Shown piece by piece: positions 27,853 to 38,411 of a DNA stretch of 64,000 nt. The stretch is from contig CAIUQR010000033.1 in assembly GCA_903901335.1 (NCBI GenBank), positions 1 through 64,000 on the forward strand. The letters are read 5' to 3'. The notes under the pieces were generated by a model that had not been told where the DNA came from, ran no database searches, and was given only the letters and a program-made list of their open reading frames with translations. A program made the translations under genes and the position numbers. The stretch is from an uncultured delta proteobacterium. GTDB taxonomy: Bacteria; Desulfobacterota; Desulfobulbia; Desulfobulbales; Desulfocapsaceae. Position 1 is the first letter of the stretch. Each line of letters begins with the position of its first letter.

Positions 27853-29304
27853 TCATTCAGCGGTCTTGACACTAATACGCTTCACACCGGAATAGTTCAC
27901 CTTTTTAACTGCCCCCAGATAATCAATCAGGGCCTGGGCACTTGTCGTAAATGTTGAAGTACCCGGATCCCTGTGATCGAATTTGAAGCTGGCCGAGATA
28001 TAGCTGTTTACCCCTACCGTATATTCCTTGTCCGCATCAAGAGGCTTTCCGGATATATCCAGCATCTCCACATCCTTGCAGGTTCCGTCTTGATCCGGCT
28101 GGACTGAATAGGTCATTCCGGATACCTCCAGTTCCAGTTGTTTTTCTCTGTCAAATGAAGTACAGATCAAAGATTTAATCTCTGCAGCATTCATCTTGTG
28201 GCTGATCACCATATTTCCAAAAGGATCAAGCTGATACACATCCCTCAACCTGATCTGGCCTGCCGGAAGGGAAGAAATACGGATGCCGCCGATGTTCTGA
28301 AAAGCAAAGTCGACCTTCAGTCTGCTGGTAACCGCATCGGTCATCATACTCCCAAGTTCATGCACTCCTTCCAACGGGGCCTCCGTATAGCCGATTACTC
28401 TGTTCAACGTATCATTATTATTATACTTATCGACAAGCGCTTGTACTTTCTGGTCACTTTCTTTTCTGGAATCCAGAGGAATAAGCGCATAGGTTCTGTT
28501 AGTAATACTTCCATTTTGAACCGTGAGGGTCGTCATCCCTGCATTCTTCAATCCGGAACCTGTCTGGACAATCATCACATTATTGACCATCATCGGTTTA
28601 GTCATTGTCGTATGCGAATGGCCACCGATGATCAGGTCGAGTTCGGGCATGGCTTTTGCCAAAGGCTCATCGCCCTCAACACCTAAGTGGGTCAGGGCGA
28701 TGAGCATTCCGTATTTCTTCTTTAACCATTTATACTCCTTTGCTTTTTCGATCCCCTTTGAGAACTTCAGGCCTTGCAGTTTGGAAGGATGCGAATCAGG
28801 CATGCCGCTTGGTCCAAGCTGGATGATACCAAGCACAGGTATTTCAATCTTCCCCGCCTTCAGGATGAAATAAGGCTTCGGTTGTTTCAACTCGGCACCG
28901 GAGGTGTTGATGTTACAACTGATAAAGGGAAAGGTTGCCTGTTTCATCCTGGCATTCAGCCTTTTCTGTCCCAGGTCGAATTCATGGTTTCCTATGGTGC
29001 TGAGATTAAAGCCGCAGTGGTTCATCAGGTCGATCATTGGATATCCCTTATCCTTGGCCATATCCACTATCGGATTACCGGTAAAATTATCCCCGGCTGC
29101 CACCAGAAAAACATGCTTATGAGTCTTCCGCAAACTCTCGGCCAGGGCGGCCAGTTTCCCCATGTTATCGATCTTTGCGTGCATATCATTGGTATGCAGG
29201 ATCACAATCTCCGTTGCCTCGGATGTCTTTTGGGCAGAGACGTGAGAAGGAGAGCCGGGAAAGATGAGAGCAAAAAAAATCAGCAGGCTGGTAATGATCT
29301 TCAT
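27853..29304 (-). CDS. Exported 5'-nucleotidase / UDP-sugar hydrolase family metallophosphatase
   Basis: Signal peptide; ILHTNDMHAKIDN, STIGNHEFDLG, GGHSHTT; C-terminal 5'-nucleotidase domain. Confidence 0.93.
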   Translation of the reverse strand: MKIITSLLIFFALIFPGSPSHVSAQKTSEATEIVILHTNDMHAKIDNMGKLAALAESLRKTHKHVFLVAAGDNFTGNPIVDMAKDKGYPMIDLMNHCGFNLSTIGNHEFDLGQKRLNARMKQATFPFISCNINTSGAELKQPKPYFILKAGKIEIPVLGIIQLGPSGMPDSHPSKLQGLKFSKGIEKAKEYKWLKKKYGMLIALTHLGVEGDEPLAKAMPELDLIIGGHSHTTMTKPMMVNNVMIVQTGSGLKNAGMTTLTVQNGSITNRTYALIPLDSRKESDQKVQALVDKYNNNDTLNRVIGYTEAPLEGVHELGSMMTDAVTSRLKVDFAFQNIGGIRISSLPAGQIRLRDVYQLDPFGNMVISHKMNAAEIKSLICTSFDREKQLELEVSGMTYSVQPDQDGTCKDVEMLDISGKPLDADKEYTVGVNSYISASFKFDHRDPGTSTFTTSAQALIDYLGAVKKVNYSGVKRISVKTAE

Positions 29305-29513
29305 ATTTGTTGTGTTCTTTTCAGTGTGAGTCGTTGTCCCTCGATTAATGGACCATCCGGTTCAGTACGACTCCCGAACCGGTCAAAAACAGACAATGTG
29401 CCAGTGATAACCATCCTGTGCGAACGGGGTGAATAGGCATGAACGGCATCTTGGATACGGGCTCCTTTAAAAATCGATATTTCCTTTGCATTGATATAGA
29501 CTTTCATGGTCAA
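29301..29513 (-). CDS. Small protein, possible beta-grasp (ubiquitin-like/ThiS-like) fold, overlapping the 5'-nucleotidase start
   Basis: 70 aa MTMKVYINAKEISIFKGARIQDAVHAYS...GPLIEGQRLTLKRTQQI; 4-nt overlap with downstream CDS. Confidence 0.6.
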   Translation of the reverse strand: MTMKVYINAKEISIFKGARIQDAVHAYSPRSHRMVITGTLSVFDRFGSRTEPDGPLIEGQRLTLKRTQQI

Positions 29514-29620
29514 ATGTTACCCAAATCCTCGTCCCGGATTATCCCGTCCCCCACATTATCCTTTTCATCCCTCAATCGCTATATTTTTTGCGCGTATTCA
29601 CATGAAATAAGGAGCATAAG

Positions 29621-29755
29621 ATGACGCGAACACATATTTATCGGCATCGTCTTCCCCCTCTCCAAAGCGCCACGGGAATTTCAGACTCTCAAGATGTATC
29701 GGTTGCCGGTTTGAAAGTGCAAAATCGAATGTTCCATGGTAAGAGGTATCATTAA
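29621..29755 (+). CDS. Possible short ORF (44 aa), unknown function
   Basis: ataaggagcataag-ATG; MTRTHIYRHRLPPLQSATGISDSQDVSVAGLKVQNRMFHGKRYH; good SD but no homology visible. Confidence 0.25.
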   Translation: MTRTHIYRHRLPPLQSATGISDSQDVSVAGLKVQNRMFHGKRYH

Positions 29756-29864
29756 GAGAAGGCCTTACCGCTCCAGTCTGCCCTCTGCTAAAAGATCCTG
29801 ATCGGGCCTTTCAGCTACCCGACAGCACCTTACATTAATATACTGAATTTACAAAGGAATAACG

Positions 29865-32800
29865 ATGAGCGCCGGTTTCGTTCACCTCCATGTCCACTCG
29901 CAATACAGCCTCCTTGACGGAGCCATCCGGGTATCGGATCTCCTCGATAAATGCAAGGAATTCGGCATGGACAGTGTTGCTATCACCGATCATGGCGCGA
30001 TGCACGGTGCACTGGAATTTTATGTCAAGGCGAAGAAGGCCAAGATCAAACCGATCATCGGCTGTGAATTTTATATGGCCCCGGAGAATCGCATCGACAG
30101 AAAACAGATCTCCGGCATCCATGCCTTTCATATCCTGCTGCTGGCCATGAACCAGACCGGCTACAAGAACCTGATGAAACTGGCGTCCATCGCTCAATTC
30201 GAAGGATTCTACTACAAACCCCGGATCGACATGGAGGTGCTGGCCGCCCATAACGAGGGGCTGATCGTCATGACCGCCTGCCTGCACGGTCAGATCCCGT
30301 GGCTGATCCAGCAGAAGGACCTGGCCGGGGCCAGGCTGAAGGCCGAAGAATTGCAGAATATCTTTGGCGACAGACTCTATTTCGAATTGCAGGAAAACAC
30401 TATCCCGGAACAGACGACGGTAAACAACGGACTGATCGAGCTGGGCCGGGAGATGGGGGTCAAGGTCGTGGCAACCAATGACTGCCACTACCTGAACCGC
30501 GAAGAGGCCCATGCCCATGAGATTCTTCTCTGTATCCAGACCGGAAAGACTATAACCGACCCCAAGCACTTCAGTTTCTCCAGCGACGAGTTTTACTTCA
30601 AATCTCCAGACGAGATGAAAAAACGATTCGCCCATTGCCCGGAGGCTATTGAAACCACTCTGGAGATCGCCAAGCGGTGTGATCTAGAGATCGAATTCGG
30701 CAACTATTACTTTCCTCAGTTCCCGGTACCGGAGGGAGAAACGCTGGAGTCGATGTTCACCTCCGCCTGCCGGAAAGGGCTGAAGGAACGTTTTGCAGGC
30801 ATGCGGGCCGCAGGAGGACTCACCCCGGACAGGGAAAAACTGTACACGGAGCGGTTGAATACCGAGATCCATGTCATCAATACAATGGGCTTTCCCGGCT
30901 ACTTCCTGATTGTCGCCGATTTTATCAACTGGGCCAAGGATCGCGGTATCCCGGTCGGCCCCGGCCGCGGTTCAGGGGCCGGGAGTCTTGCCGCCTACTG
31001 CCTGCGGATCACCAATATCGATCCTATCCCGTACGGGCTGATCTTCGAGCGTTTCCTGAATATTGAACGAAAATCCATGCCGGATTTCGATGTCGATTTC
31101 TGCCAGGACCGGCGTGCTGAGGTCATCGAGTATGTCCGAGAGAAATACGGCGGCGCCGAACATGTCGCCCAGATCGTGACCTACGGCTCGATGAAGGCCC
31201 GCGGCGTCATCCGCGATGTCGGCCGGGCCATGGATGTCCCGTTCGGGGAGGTGGACAGAATCGCCAAGCTCGTCCCCGACCAACTGAAGATGACTATCAA
31301 AAAGGCCATGGAGGAGGAGCCCCGCCTCCAGGATGCCGCCGATAAGGACCCGAGGATCGAGGAGCTGCTGCGGGTCTCCCAGACACTGGAAGGCCTGGCC
31401 CGGCATACCTCTACCCATGCCGCAGGCGTCGTGGTCTCGCCGGGACCGATGGTTGACTACCTGCCGACCTGTAGGGGTAGCAACGAAGAGACCCTGACCC
31501 AGTACGACATGAAGCATACCGAGATGACCGGACTGATCAAATTCGATTTTCTCGGCCTGAAGACGCTTACCGTCATCGACAAGGCGCTCAAACATATCAA
31601 AGCGGATGTCGGCATCGATCTGGATATCGACACCATCCCGATGGATGATGTAAAGACCTACGACCTGCTCTGCTCAGGCGACGCCCTGGGTGTCTTCCAG
31701 CTGGAGAGTTCCGGAATGCGCGAACTCTTGGTCAAGATGGCCCCGACCCAGTTCAGCGATCTGATCGCACTCGTCGCCCTCTACCGTCCGGGACCTCTGG
31801 AGTCGGGAATGGTTAACGACTTTATCGAGACGAAACATGGCCGGGCGGCGGCCCATTATCCGCTGCCGCAGATCAAATCCGTCCTGGAAGAGACCTACGG
31901 CGTCATCGTCTATCAGGAACAGGTCATGAAGATCGCCAATGTCCTCGCCAGCTATTCGCTGGGAGATGCAGATAACCTGCGCCGGGCCATGGGCAAGAAA
32001 ATCCCCGAGGACATGGAGAAGCAGCGGATCAAATTCATGGCCGGGGCCTTGAAAAACAGCATCCCGGAGGAGAAGGCGGAATACATCTTCGACCTGATGG
32101 CCAAATTCGCCGGCTACGGGTTCAACAAGTCGCATTCGGCCGCCTACGCCCTGATCTCCTATCAGACGGCCTTCCTGAAGGCCCACTACCCTGCCCAGTT
32201 CATGGCCGCCCTGCTCTCCTGCGATATGACCAATACGGATAAGGTGGTCCTCTATATCAGTGAATGCAGGGACCGTCATATTGAAGTCCTGCCGCCGGAC
32301 ATCAACGAGAGCGTCCAGGATTTCAGCGTCGTCGACGACCGGATCCGCTTCGGCCTGGCAGCGGTAAAAAACGTCGGCGGCTCGGCGCTTGATTCCATCA
32401 TCGAGGAGAGGAATAAGAGCGGCCGCTACACCTCACTTGCCGACTTCTGCAACCGGGTCGACTCCAGACGGGTCAACTCCAGGGTGATCGAGAGTCTGAT
32501 CAAATCCGGTTCCTTCGACTCTCTGGGTGCTAAGCGCTCGCAACTCAATGCGATACTAGAGCAGGCAATGGATCAGGCCAAGGCCGTCCAGCGCGACAAA
32601 CAGAGCGGCCAGATGTCACTCTTTTCCATTGCCCCACAGACCGTTAGTAGCCAAGTGTCCGAGATTGCGCTGCCGGACATCCCGGAGTGGGAGGAACGAA
32701 AACGGCTGGCACTCGAGAAAGAGACTGTCGGCTTCTATATCACCGGCCATCCGCTCGACAATGCCATGAGCGAGATGAAAACCGTAGTCGACTCCGATAT

Positions 32801-33392
32801 CCACAATCTGGCGGAATGGGGTGAGGACATGCCGGTACGGGTCGGCGGCCTGATCCGCACCTGTAAACGGTTGAAGAGCAAGAAGGGTGATCCGATGGCC
32901 TTCCTGACCCTCGAGGATATCCTGGAAACGGTTGAGGTAATCGTCTTCCCTGAAGTCTACACGCGGTGCGAAGAGCATCTGGCCTCAACCGACCCGGTCA
33001 TTGTCCAGGGAACCGTGCAGAAAGACGAGCGCGGTGCCAAGATCATTGCCGAAGCCGTCATTCCCCTCCAGGAGGCACGGGAAAAATATACCGAACAGGT
33101 GAAAATCCGGCTCGAAGCGGATAAGATCAGCAGACCCAGGCTGGATGCCGTTAAAAAGGTCATCTACCAGTTTCATGGTGAGTGTCCGTTAGTGCTGACC
33201 ATGCATTTTGCTGGACTGGGAGAGGTAGACATCGAAGTCATGAAGGATCTAACGATCAAGCCGTGCCGGGGACTTTCCGACAGTCTCGAAAAAATCCTCG
33301 GCTACCAGCCACTATTTTACAAAAAGAAACCCCTGGAGACAACGCATCGAAAGAAATGGAACAATGACCCCACAACCAAAAGGAGGTTCTAA
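29865..33392 (+). CDS. dnaE: DNA polymerase III subunit alpha
   Basis: FVHLHVHSQYSLLDGA (PHP), VGPGRGSGAGSLAAYCLRITNIDP, MPDFDVDFCQDRR, NKSHSAAYALISYQTAFLKAHYP. Confidence 0.98.
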   Translation: MSAGFVHLHVHSQYSLLDGAIRVSDLLDKCKEFGMDSVAITDHGAMHGALEFYVKAKKAKIKPIIGCEFYMAPENRIDRKQISGIHAFHILLLAMNQTGYKNLMKLASIAQFEGFYYKPRIDMEVLAAHNEGLIVMTACLHGQIPWLIQQKDLAGARLKAEELQNIFGDRLYFELQENTIPEQTTVNNGLIELGREMGVKVVATNDCHYLNREEAHAHEILLCIQTGKTITDPKHFSFSSDEFYFKSPDEMKKRFAHCPEAIETTLEIAKRCDLEIEFGNYYFPQFPVPEGETLESMFTSACRKGLKERFAGMRAAGGLTPDREKLYTERLNTEIHVINTMGFPGYFLIVADFINWAKDRGIPVGPGRGSGAGSLAAYCLRITNIDPIPYGLIFERFLNIERKSMPDFDVDFCQDRRAEVIEYVREKYGGAEHVAQIVTYGSMKARGVIRDVGRAMDVPFGEVDRIAKLVPDQLKMTIKKAMEEEPRLQDAADKDPRIEELLRVSQTLEGLARHTSTHAAGVVVSPGPMVDYLPTCRGSNEETLTQYDMKHTEMTGLIKFDFLGLKTLTVIDKALKHIKADVGIDLDIDTIPMDDVKTYDLLCSGDALGVFQLESSGMRELLVKMAPTQFSDLIALVALYRPGPLESGMVNDFIETKHGRAAAHYPLPQIKSVLEETYGVIVYQEQVMKIANVLASYSLGDADNLRRAMGKKIPEDMEKQRIKFMAGALKNSIPEEKAEYIFDLMAKFAGYGFNKSHSAAYALISYQTAFLKAHYPAQFMAALLSCDMTNTDKVVLYISECRDRHIEVLPPDINESVQDFSVVDDRIRFGLAAVKNVGGSALDSIIEERNKSGRYTSLADFCNRVDSRRVNSRVIESLIKSGSFDSLGAKRSQLNAILEQAMDQAKAVQRDKQSGQMSLFSIAPQTVSSQVSEIALPDIPEWEERKRLALEKETVGFYITGHPLDNAMSEMKTVVDSDIHNLAEWGEDMPVRVGGLIRTCKRLKSKKGDPMAFLTLEDILETVEVIVFPEVYTRCEEHLASTDPVIVQGTVQKDERGAKIIAEAVIPLQEAREKYTEQVKIRLEADKISRPRLDAVKKVIYQFHGECPLVLTMHFAGLGEVDIEVMKDLTIKPCRGLSDSLEKILGYQPLFYKKKPLETTHRKKWNNDPTTKRRF

Positions 33393-34186
33393 TGCCGATT
33401 ATCACTATATCCAGAGGAAGCTATTACCATGGCAAGTCCATTGCCGAGAAACTTGCTATAAGACTCGGTTATCACTGCATATCCCGCGATCAGATCTTGG
33501 ATGACCTCAAGGAATTTCACCTCCCCGAAATCAAACTGGTGCGGGGCCTCAATGATTCTTTTTCCGTACTCGACCGTTTTCCACACGGAAAAATGCGTTT
33601 CACGACGGCGATACGGTCGGCTCTCCTGCAGCATTTTTTAACCGGCAACATTGTCTATCACGGCCTTTTCGGCCATCATTTCGTAAGCAATATCTCGCAT
33701 GTGCTCAAGGTGCGGATCATTACCGACACGCAAAGCCGGGTCGCCGATGAGATGCAGAGAGAAAATATCCCGGAGGAGACTGCGCAATACATCCTGAAAA
33801 AAGACGATGAAGAACGTCGCAAATGGGGAATGTTTCTCTATGGTGTAGATATCGTCGACCCGGAAAATTACAACATGGTCATCAGGGTCGGCCACCTGAC
33901 CGAAGATGAGGTTGTTGATCTTATTGCCAAGGCCGCAAGTCTGCCGTCGTTCCAGGAAACTGCCGAATCCCGGAAGATCCTTGCTGATTCCGCCCTTGCC
34001 GCCCTGGTCAGCAAGGCGCTTTTTGATTTTCCCAACGCCTCGGTTTCAGTTCGGGACGGTCATGTCAGTATTTTCCTGAAGGCTCCGGAAGATCAGCATA
34101 CAGTCATCAACGATCGGATAAGTGCAATGATCTCTACGCTGGCAGGGGTGCAAGAATATACAATTCGTTTCGACCCCTATTTTTAA
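33392..34186 (+). CDS. Cytidylate kinase-like family protein
   Basis: MPIITISRGSYYHGKSIAEKLAIRLGYHCISRDQIL; NIVYHGLFGHHF; overlaps dnaE stop. Confidence 0.85.
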   Translation: MPIITISRGSYYHGKSIAEKLAIRLGYHCISRDQILDDLKEFHLPEIKLVRGLNDSFSVLDRFPHGKMRFTTAIRSALLQHFLTGNIVYHGLFGHHFVSNISHVLKVRIITDTQSRVADEMQRENIPEETAQYILKKDDEERRKWGMFLYGVDIVDPENYNMVIRVGHLTEDEVVDLIAKAASLPSFQETAESRKILADSALAALVSKALFDFPNASVSVRDGHVSIFLKAPEDQHTVINDRISAMISTLAGVQEYTIRFDPYF

Positions 34187-34197
34187 CCAAAACTGAC

Positions 34198-35610
34198 CTA
34201 CAGGATAAACCGGCTCAGATCCTGGTCCTCGACGATATCGCTCAGTTGTTTGCGGACATAGTCAGCCGTCACCACAAACTTGCCTTCCTCGCGCTCCGAG
34301 GCATCGAATGAGAGCTCGTCCAGGACCCGTTCCATCACGGTATACAGACGTCTAGCCCCGATCTCTTCCGTCCGTTGATTGACTTCGACTGCTATCTGGG
34401 CCAGCGCATCAATGGCCTGATCCTCGAACTGTAGCTCTATTCCCTCTGTTTCCATCAAGGCAATATACTGTTTGGTCAACGCATTTTCAGGCTCTGTCAA
34501 GATCCGGACGAACTCGTCTTTGCCAAGTGAATGGAGCTCGACCCGGATCGGAAAACGTCCCTGCAGCTCCGGAATCAGATCGGACGGCTTACTCACATGA
34601 AAGGCCCCGCTGGCGATGAAGAGGATATGGTCGGTCTTCACCATGCCATGTTTGGTGGTGACGGTCGTTCCTTCAACAATGGGCAGGAGATCGCGCTGCA
34701 CACCCTCCCGGGAGACATCAGGCCCCTGGGAGCCGCCCCCGCCTCTTGAGGCAATTTTATCGATCTCGTCCAGGAAGACGATACCTGACTCTTCTGTGCG
34801 TTTGAGCGCCTCCTTCATCACCTTATCCATATCGACAAGACGTTCCATCTCCTCTTTGGTCAAGGCTTCCAGGGCCTCGGGCACCTTCAGCTTCCTGTTT
34901 TTTTTCTTTTTCGGAAAGAGCTTGCTGAAGGCATCCTGGAGACCGGACTGCATCTCCTCCAGACCGGAAGTGGTCATTATTTCCACCATCGGCAGCTGAT
35001 GCGATTCCTTAAGGCTCAGTTCCACCTCACGCATGTTCAGCTTGCCCTCCCGCAACATCTGACGAAATTTCTCCCGGGTGGAGGTGTCGATCTGCTTCAC
35101 AGGCGTGCTGTCAGTCCCGTCAAATTCTCTCAGCACAAACGAGCTGTCTCCGGCCGGTCCCGGTGAAAGGTCATGGGCAGCAGGGACAGGCGGCAGAAGC
35201 AGATCAAGGATTCTATCCTCGGCATTAGCAGCCGCAAGCCCTTCAATGCGTTTCTTTTCTTCCTCCTTGACCATACTGATGGCAAGCTCAACCAGGTCCC
35301 GGATCATTGACTCGACATCCCTTCCCACATAGCCGACCTCGGTAAACTTGGAGGCCTCAACCTTTATAAAGGGCGACTCGGCCAGGGTCGCCAGACGTCT
35401 CGCGATCTCGGTCTTGCCGACCCCGGTAGGTCCGATCATGATAATGTTTTTCGGGGCGATCTCCTCCCTGAGCGGCGAGGGTACCTGCTGACGTCGCCAC
35501 CGGTTCCTGAGGGCAATGGCCACCGAGCGTTTGGCGTCGGCCTGACCGACGATATATTTGTCGAGTTCGGCAACGGTCTCTCTGGGGGTTTGGGAATGTA
35601 CTTTTTTCAT
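34198..35610 (-). CDS. hslU: ATP-dependent protease ATPase subunit HslU
   Basis: [46 protein letters not shown]-terminal SRFIL. Confidence 0.97.
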   Translation of the reverse strand: MKKVHSQTPRETVAELDKYIVGQADAKRSVAIALRNRWRRQQVPSPLREEIAPKNIIMIGPTGVGKTEIARRLATLAESPFIKVEASKFTEVGYVGRDVESMIRDLVELAISMVKEEEKKRIEGLAAANAEDRILDLLLPPVPAAHDLSPGPAGDSSFVLREFDGTDSTPVKQIDTSTREKFRQMLREGKLNMREVELSLKESHQLPMVEIMTTSGLEEMQSGLQDAFSKLFPKKKKNRKLKVPEALEALTKEEMERLVDMDKVMKEALKRTEESGIVFLDEIDKIASRGGGGSQGPDVSREGVQRDLLPIVEGTTVTTKHGMVKTDHILFIASGAFHVSKPSDLIPELQGRFPIRVELHSLGKDEFVRILTEPENALTKQYIALMETEGIELQFEDQAIDALAQIAVEVNQRTEEIGARRLYTVMERVLDELSFDASEREEGKFVVTADYVRKQLSDIVEDQDLSRFIL

Positions 35611-36149
35611 ATTTTTTCAACAACTATGGAATGATTGGTAAAAACACAGATACCGGCGGCGATCTCCATTGCCACCCGACATATTTTCTCTGCATCAAGG
35701 TCACTGTGCTGGATCAGGGCCAGCGCTGCCGCCTGGGCATAGGGACCGCCTGAGCCGATGGCAAGGATACCCGAATCGGGCTCGATCACATCGCCGTTGC
35801 CTGTTAACAACAGAGAGGATTCCTTGTCAACCGCAATCAGCATCGCCTCCAGTCTGCGCAGCATCTTATCAGTGCGCCAGTCCTTGGCCAACTCCACGGC
35901 GGACCGCATCAGGTTGCCGTTGTATTGTTCCAGCTTCTGTTCGAGTTTGTCGAACAGGGTGAAGGCATCGGCAGTGGCGCCTGCAAAACCAGTGATGACC
36001 TGGCCATGATAGAGCCGCCGAACCTTTTTCGCCTGGTGCTTCAGGACCGTATTGCCAAAAGAAACCTGGCCGTCTCCGGCAATGACAACCTCTCCTTTAT
36101 GCCGTACTGCCAGAATCGTCGTTGATCGTATCTTCATTATCTCACTCAT
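35607..36149 (-). CDS. hslV: ATP-dependent protease subunit HslV
   Basis: [53 protein letters not shown]. Confidence 0.97.
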   Translation of the reverse strand: MSEIMKIRSTTILAVRHKGEVVIAGDGQVSFGNTVLKHQAKKVRRLYHGQVITGFAGATADAFTLFDKLEQKLEQYNGNLMRSAVELAKDWRTDKMLRRLEAMLIAVDKESSLLLTGNGDVIEPDSGILAIGSGGPYAQAAALALIQHSDLDAEKICRVAMEIAAGICVFTNHSIVVEKI

Positions 36150-36181
36150 TTTATTATATTTTTAAAAACCCCGGCTGATCA

Positions 36182-37105
36182 TCAACCAGGGGCTGTTTCC
36201 GTTTTTTTACCGGCCAGGGGATGTGCCTTGTCATAGACCTCGGACAGGTGATCCAAAGTCAGATGCGTATACATCTGCGTCGTAGAAAGACTGGCGTGGC
36301 CGAGAAGTTCTTGAACCGATCGCAGGTCGGCCCCCATTTCCAGAAGATGGGTGGCAAACGAATGCCTGAGTGCATGTGGAGTGATAATCTGAGTTATACC
36401 GGCCTGTTCTCCGCACATCCGCACCATCCTCTCGACGCTGCGGGTGGTCAGGCGACTCCCTCTGCCGTTTAGAAACAGGGCGTCTTTCTCCACACTCCTG
36501 CCACGTCCCGCCCTGGCAGTCATCAACTGCTGCCGTTGCGGCAGCCAGGCAAAGACCGCCTCCTTGGCGGGTAATCCGACGGGGACAAGCCGTTCCTTAT
36601 TTCCTTTGCCCCTCACCCTAAGCACTTCAGCATCAAAATCAAGGTCGGCAAGATTTCTGGAGACAAGCTCCGCCACCCGGATACCGGTGGAGTAGAGCAG
36701 TTCCAGGATAGCCCGGTCACGGAGGAAAAAACCGCCTTTTCCCTCCGGTGCGTCGAGGAGCAGAAAGACCTCATCGACAGTCAGGAATACCGGGATGGCC
36801 CGGCCGGCCTTCGGACCGGAAATACCTGCAAGCGGATCAGCCTGAATGACCTTTTCACGCTGGAGAAATTTAAAAAAGGTCCTGAGCGTCGAGAGTTTTC
36901 TCCCCACCGAAGCCGCATTGTTACGGCCATGCAATCCGACCACGAATCCGCGGATATGGGTCGCACTTATATTTCCAGGATGACAGCCCTCAGTCAAGGT
37001 CTGGACAAATTCTCCGATATCGCTCCGGTATGCGCGCACGGTATGGAGCGAGTACCCTTTTTCCGTCTCCAGCCAGCTGGTAAATCGTTCAATGGCCTGT
37101 TTCAT
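36182..37105 (-). CDS. xerC: Tyrosine recombinase XerC
   Basis: TGIRVAELVSRNLADLD, HALRHSFATHLLEMGADLRSVQELLGHASLSTTQMYTHL. Confidence 0.93.
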   Translation of the reverse strand: MKQAIERFTSWLETEKGYSLHTVRAYRSDIGEFVQTLTEGCHPGNISATHIRGFVVGLHGRNNAASVGRKLSTLRTFFKFLQREKVIQADPLAGISGPKAGRAIPVFLTVDEVFLLLDAPEGKGGFFLRDRAILELLYSTGIRVAELVSRNLADLDFDAEVLRVRGKGNKERLVPVGLPAKEAVFAWLPQRQQLMTARAGRGRSVEKDALFLNGRGSRLTTRSVERMVRMCGEQAGITQIITPHALRHSFATHLLEMGADLRSVQELLGHASLSTTQMYTHLTLDHLSEVYDKAHPLAGKKTETAPG

Positions 37106-37276
37106 TCCAAGCGCCTCCCCTGGCTGTTCTTAGGCCCCGGACAAGAAGATAACTAATGAACTCTTGCAAGGTTGATGTATAGTGTAATATAATGCTCGGT
37201 CAAAAATGCCGACATGTAGTTCTATCCTGAAAGGAAAAACGATTCAACCTTCTTTTTCATGACCTTACTATCTAAT

Positions 37277-37525
37277 ATGGCTAAAAAATCATTCGAAGAG
37301 GCGCTTGCCCGCCTGGAAGAAATCACGGCGGAACTGGAAGATGGTGACCTCAGCCTGGAAAAAAGCCTGAAAAAATTTGACGAAGGAATCAAGCTGGCGG
37401 AGTTCTGCAATGCCCAGCTGGCAGAGGCCAAGGCGAAGGTTGAAATTCTTCTTGAACGAGACGGTCGACTGGAAGCAACTCCTTTTGCTGGAGCGAATGG
37501 TGGAGATCAGACAGTACCTGAATGA
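37277..37525 (+). CDS. xseB: Exodeoxyribonuclease VII small subunit
   Basis: [56 protein letters not shown]. Confidence 0.95.
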   Translation: MAKKSFEEALARLEEITAELEDGDLSLEKSLKKFDEGIKLAEFCNAQLAEAKAKVEILLERDGRLEATPFAGANGGDQTVPE

Positions 37526-38393
37526 ACAGCGGCTAATTGTCGAAACGGCCCTGAAAAAATATATGCTCAAGGCCCAGGGACCGTTTGCCCGCCATCTTGA
37601 ATCGATGCGCTACAGCCTGTTTGTCGGCGGCAAACGTCTCCGCCCGATTCTCTGTCTTGCCGCCGCCGCTGCCATCGATCCCGACCGATCACTGCGAGAA
37701 AATCTTCTGCCCGTCGCCTGCGCCTTGGAATGTATCCATACCTACTCGCTGATCCACGACGACCTGCCGGCCATGGATAATGACGATCTGCGGCGGGGAA
37801 AACCGACCAACCATAAACTCTTCGGGGAGGCCGGGGCAATCCTCGCCGGTGACGGCCTGCTCACCTGGGCCTTCGATCTGCTCACCGGCCGGGAATCCGC
37901 CCTTCCTCCGGAACGGCTGCTGCAGATCACCCACCTTATCGCCAGGGCGGCAGGATCGTTAGGAATGGTTGGGGGTCAGGCTTTGGATATTGCTTATGAA
38001 AATCAAGACTTTCCATTTGAAATTCTACAGACGATTCACCGCAGCAAGACAGGCGCCTTACTCACCTGCGCCGTCCAGGCCGGGGCCGTAGGTGCGGGAG
38101 CAGTCCCGAAAGAGACTGAATGCATGATCGACTATGGCAACCAGATCGGACTCGCCTTCCAGATCATCGATGATCTGCTGGACGCCACCGCCACCACGGA
38201 GCAGCTGGGCAAAACCGCAGGCGGAGATGCGAAAAGGGGCAAGGCGACCTACCCTGCCTATTTCGGAATCGAGGCGAGCAAAAAAAAGGCCCTGGATGCG
38301 GTGACCGCCGCCAAAGAGGCCCTGGCAGGCTTTGATGAAAAAGCAGCCCCCCTGCGGGCCATCGCTGATTATATTTACTGCAGATCCAACTGA
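37497..38393 (+). CDS. ispA: Polyprenyl (farnesyl/geranylgeranyl) diphosphate synthase
   Basis: [54 protein letters not shown]. Confidence 0.94.
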   Translation: MVEIRQYLNEQRLIVETALKKYMLKAQGPFARHLESMRYSLFVGGKRLRPILCLAAAAAIDPDRSLRENLLPVACALECIHTYSLIHDDLPAMDNDDLRRGKPTNHKLFGEAGAILAGDGLLTWAFDLLTGRESALPPERLLQITHLIARAAGSLGMVGGQALDIAYENQDFPFEILQTIHRSKTGALLTCAVQAGAVGAGAVPKETECMIDYGNQIGLAFQIIDDLLDATATTEQLGKTAGGDAKRGKATYPAYFGIEASKKKALDAVTAAKEALAGFDEKAAPLRAIADYIYCRSN

Positions 38394-38411
38394 TCCGATT
38401 ACAGGTCAGTA

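Noticed and set aside
29835-30635. 266-aa - ORF
   Set aside because: Antisense to the dnaE N-terminus.
36182-37105. Tyrosine recombinase as a mobile-element integrase
   Set aside because: Synteny with hslVU and housekeeping sequence indicate chromosomal XerC.
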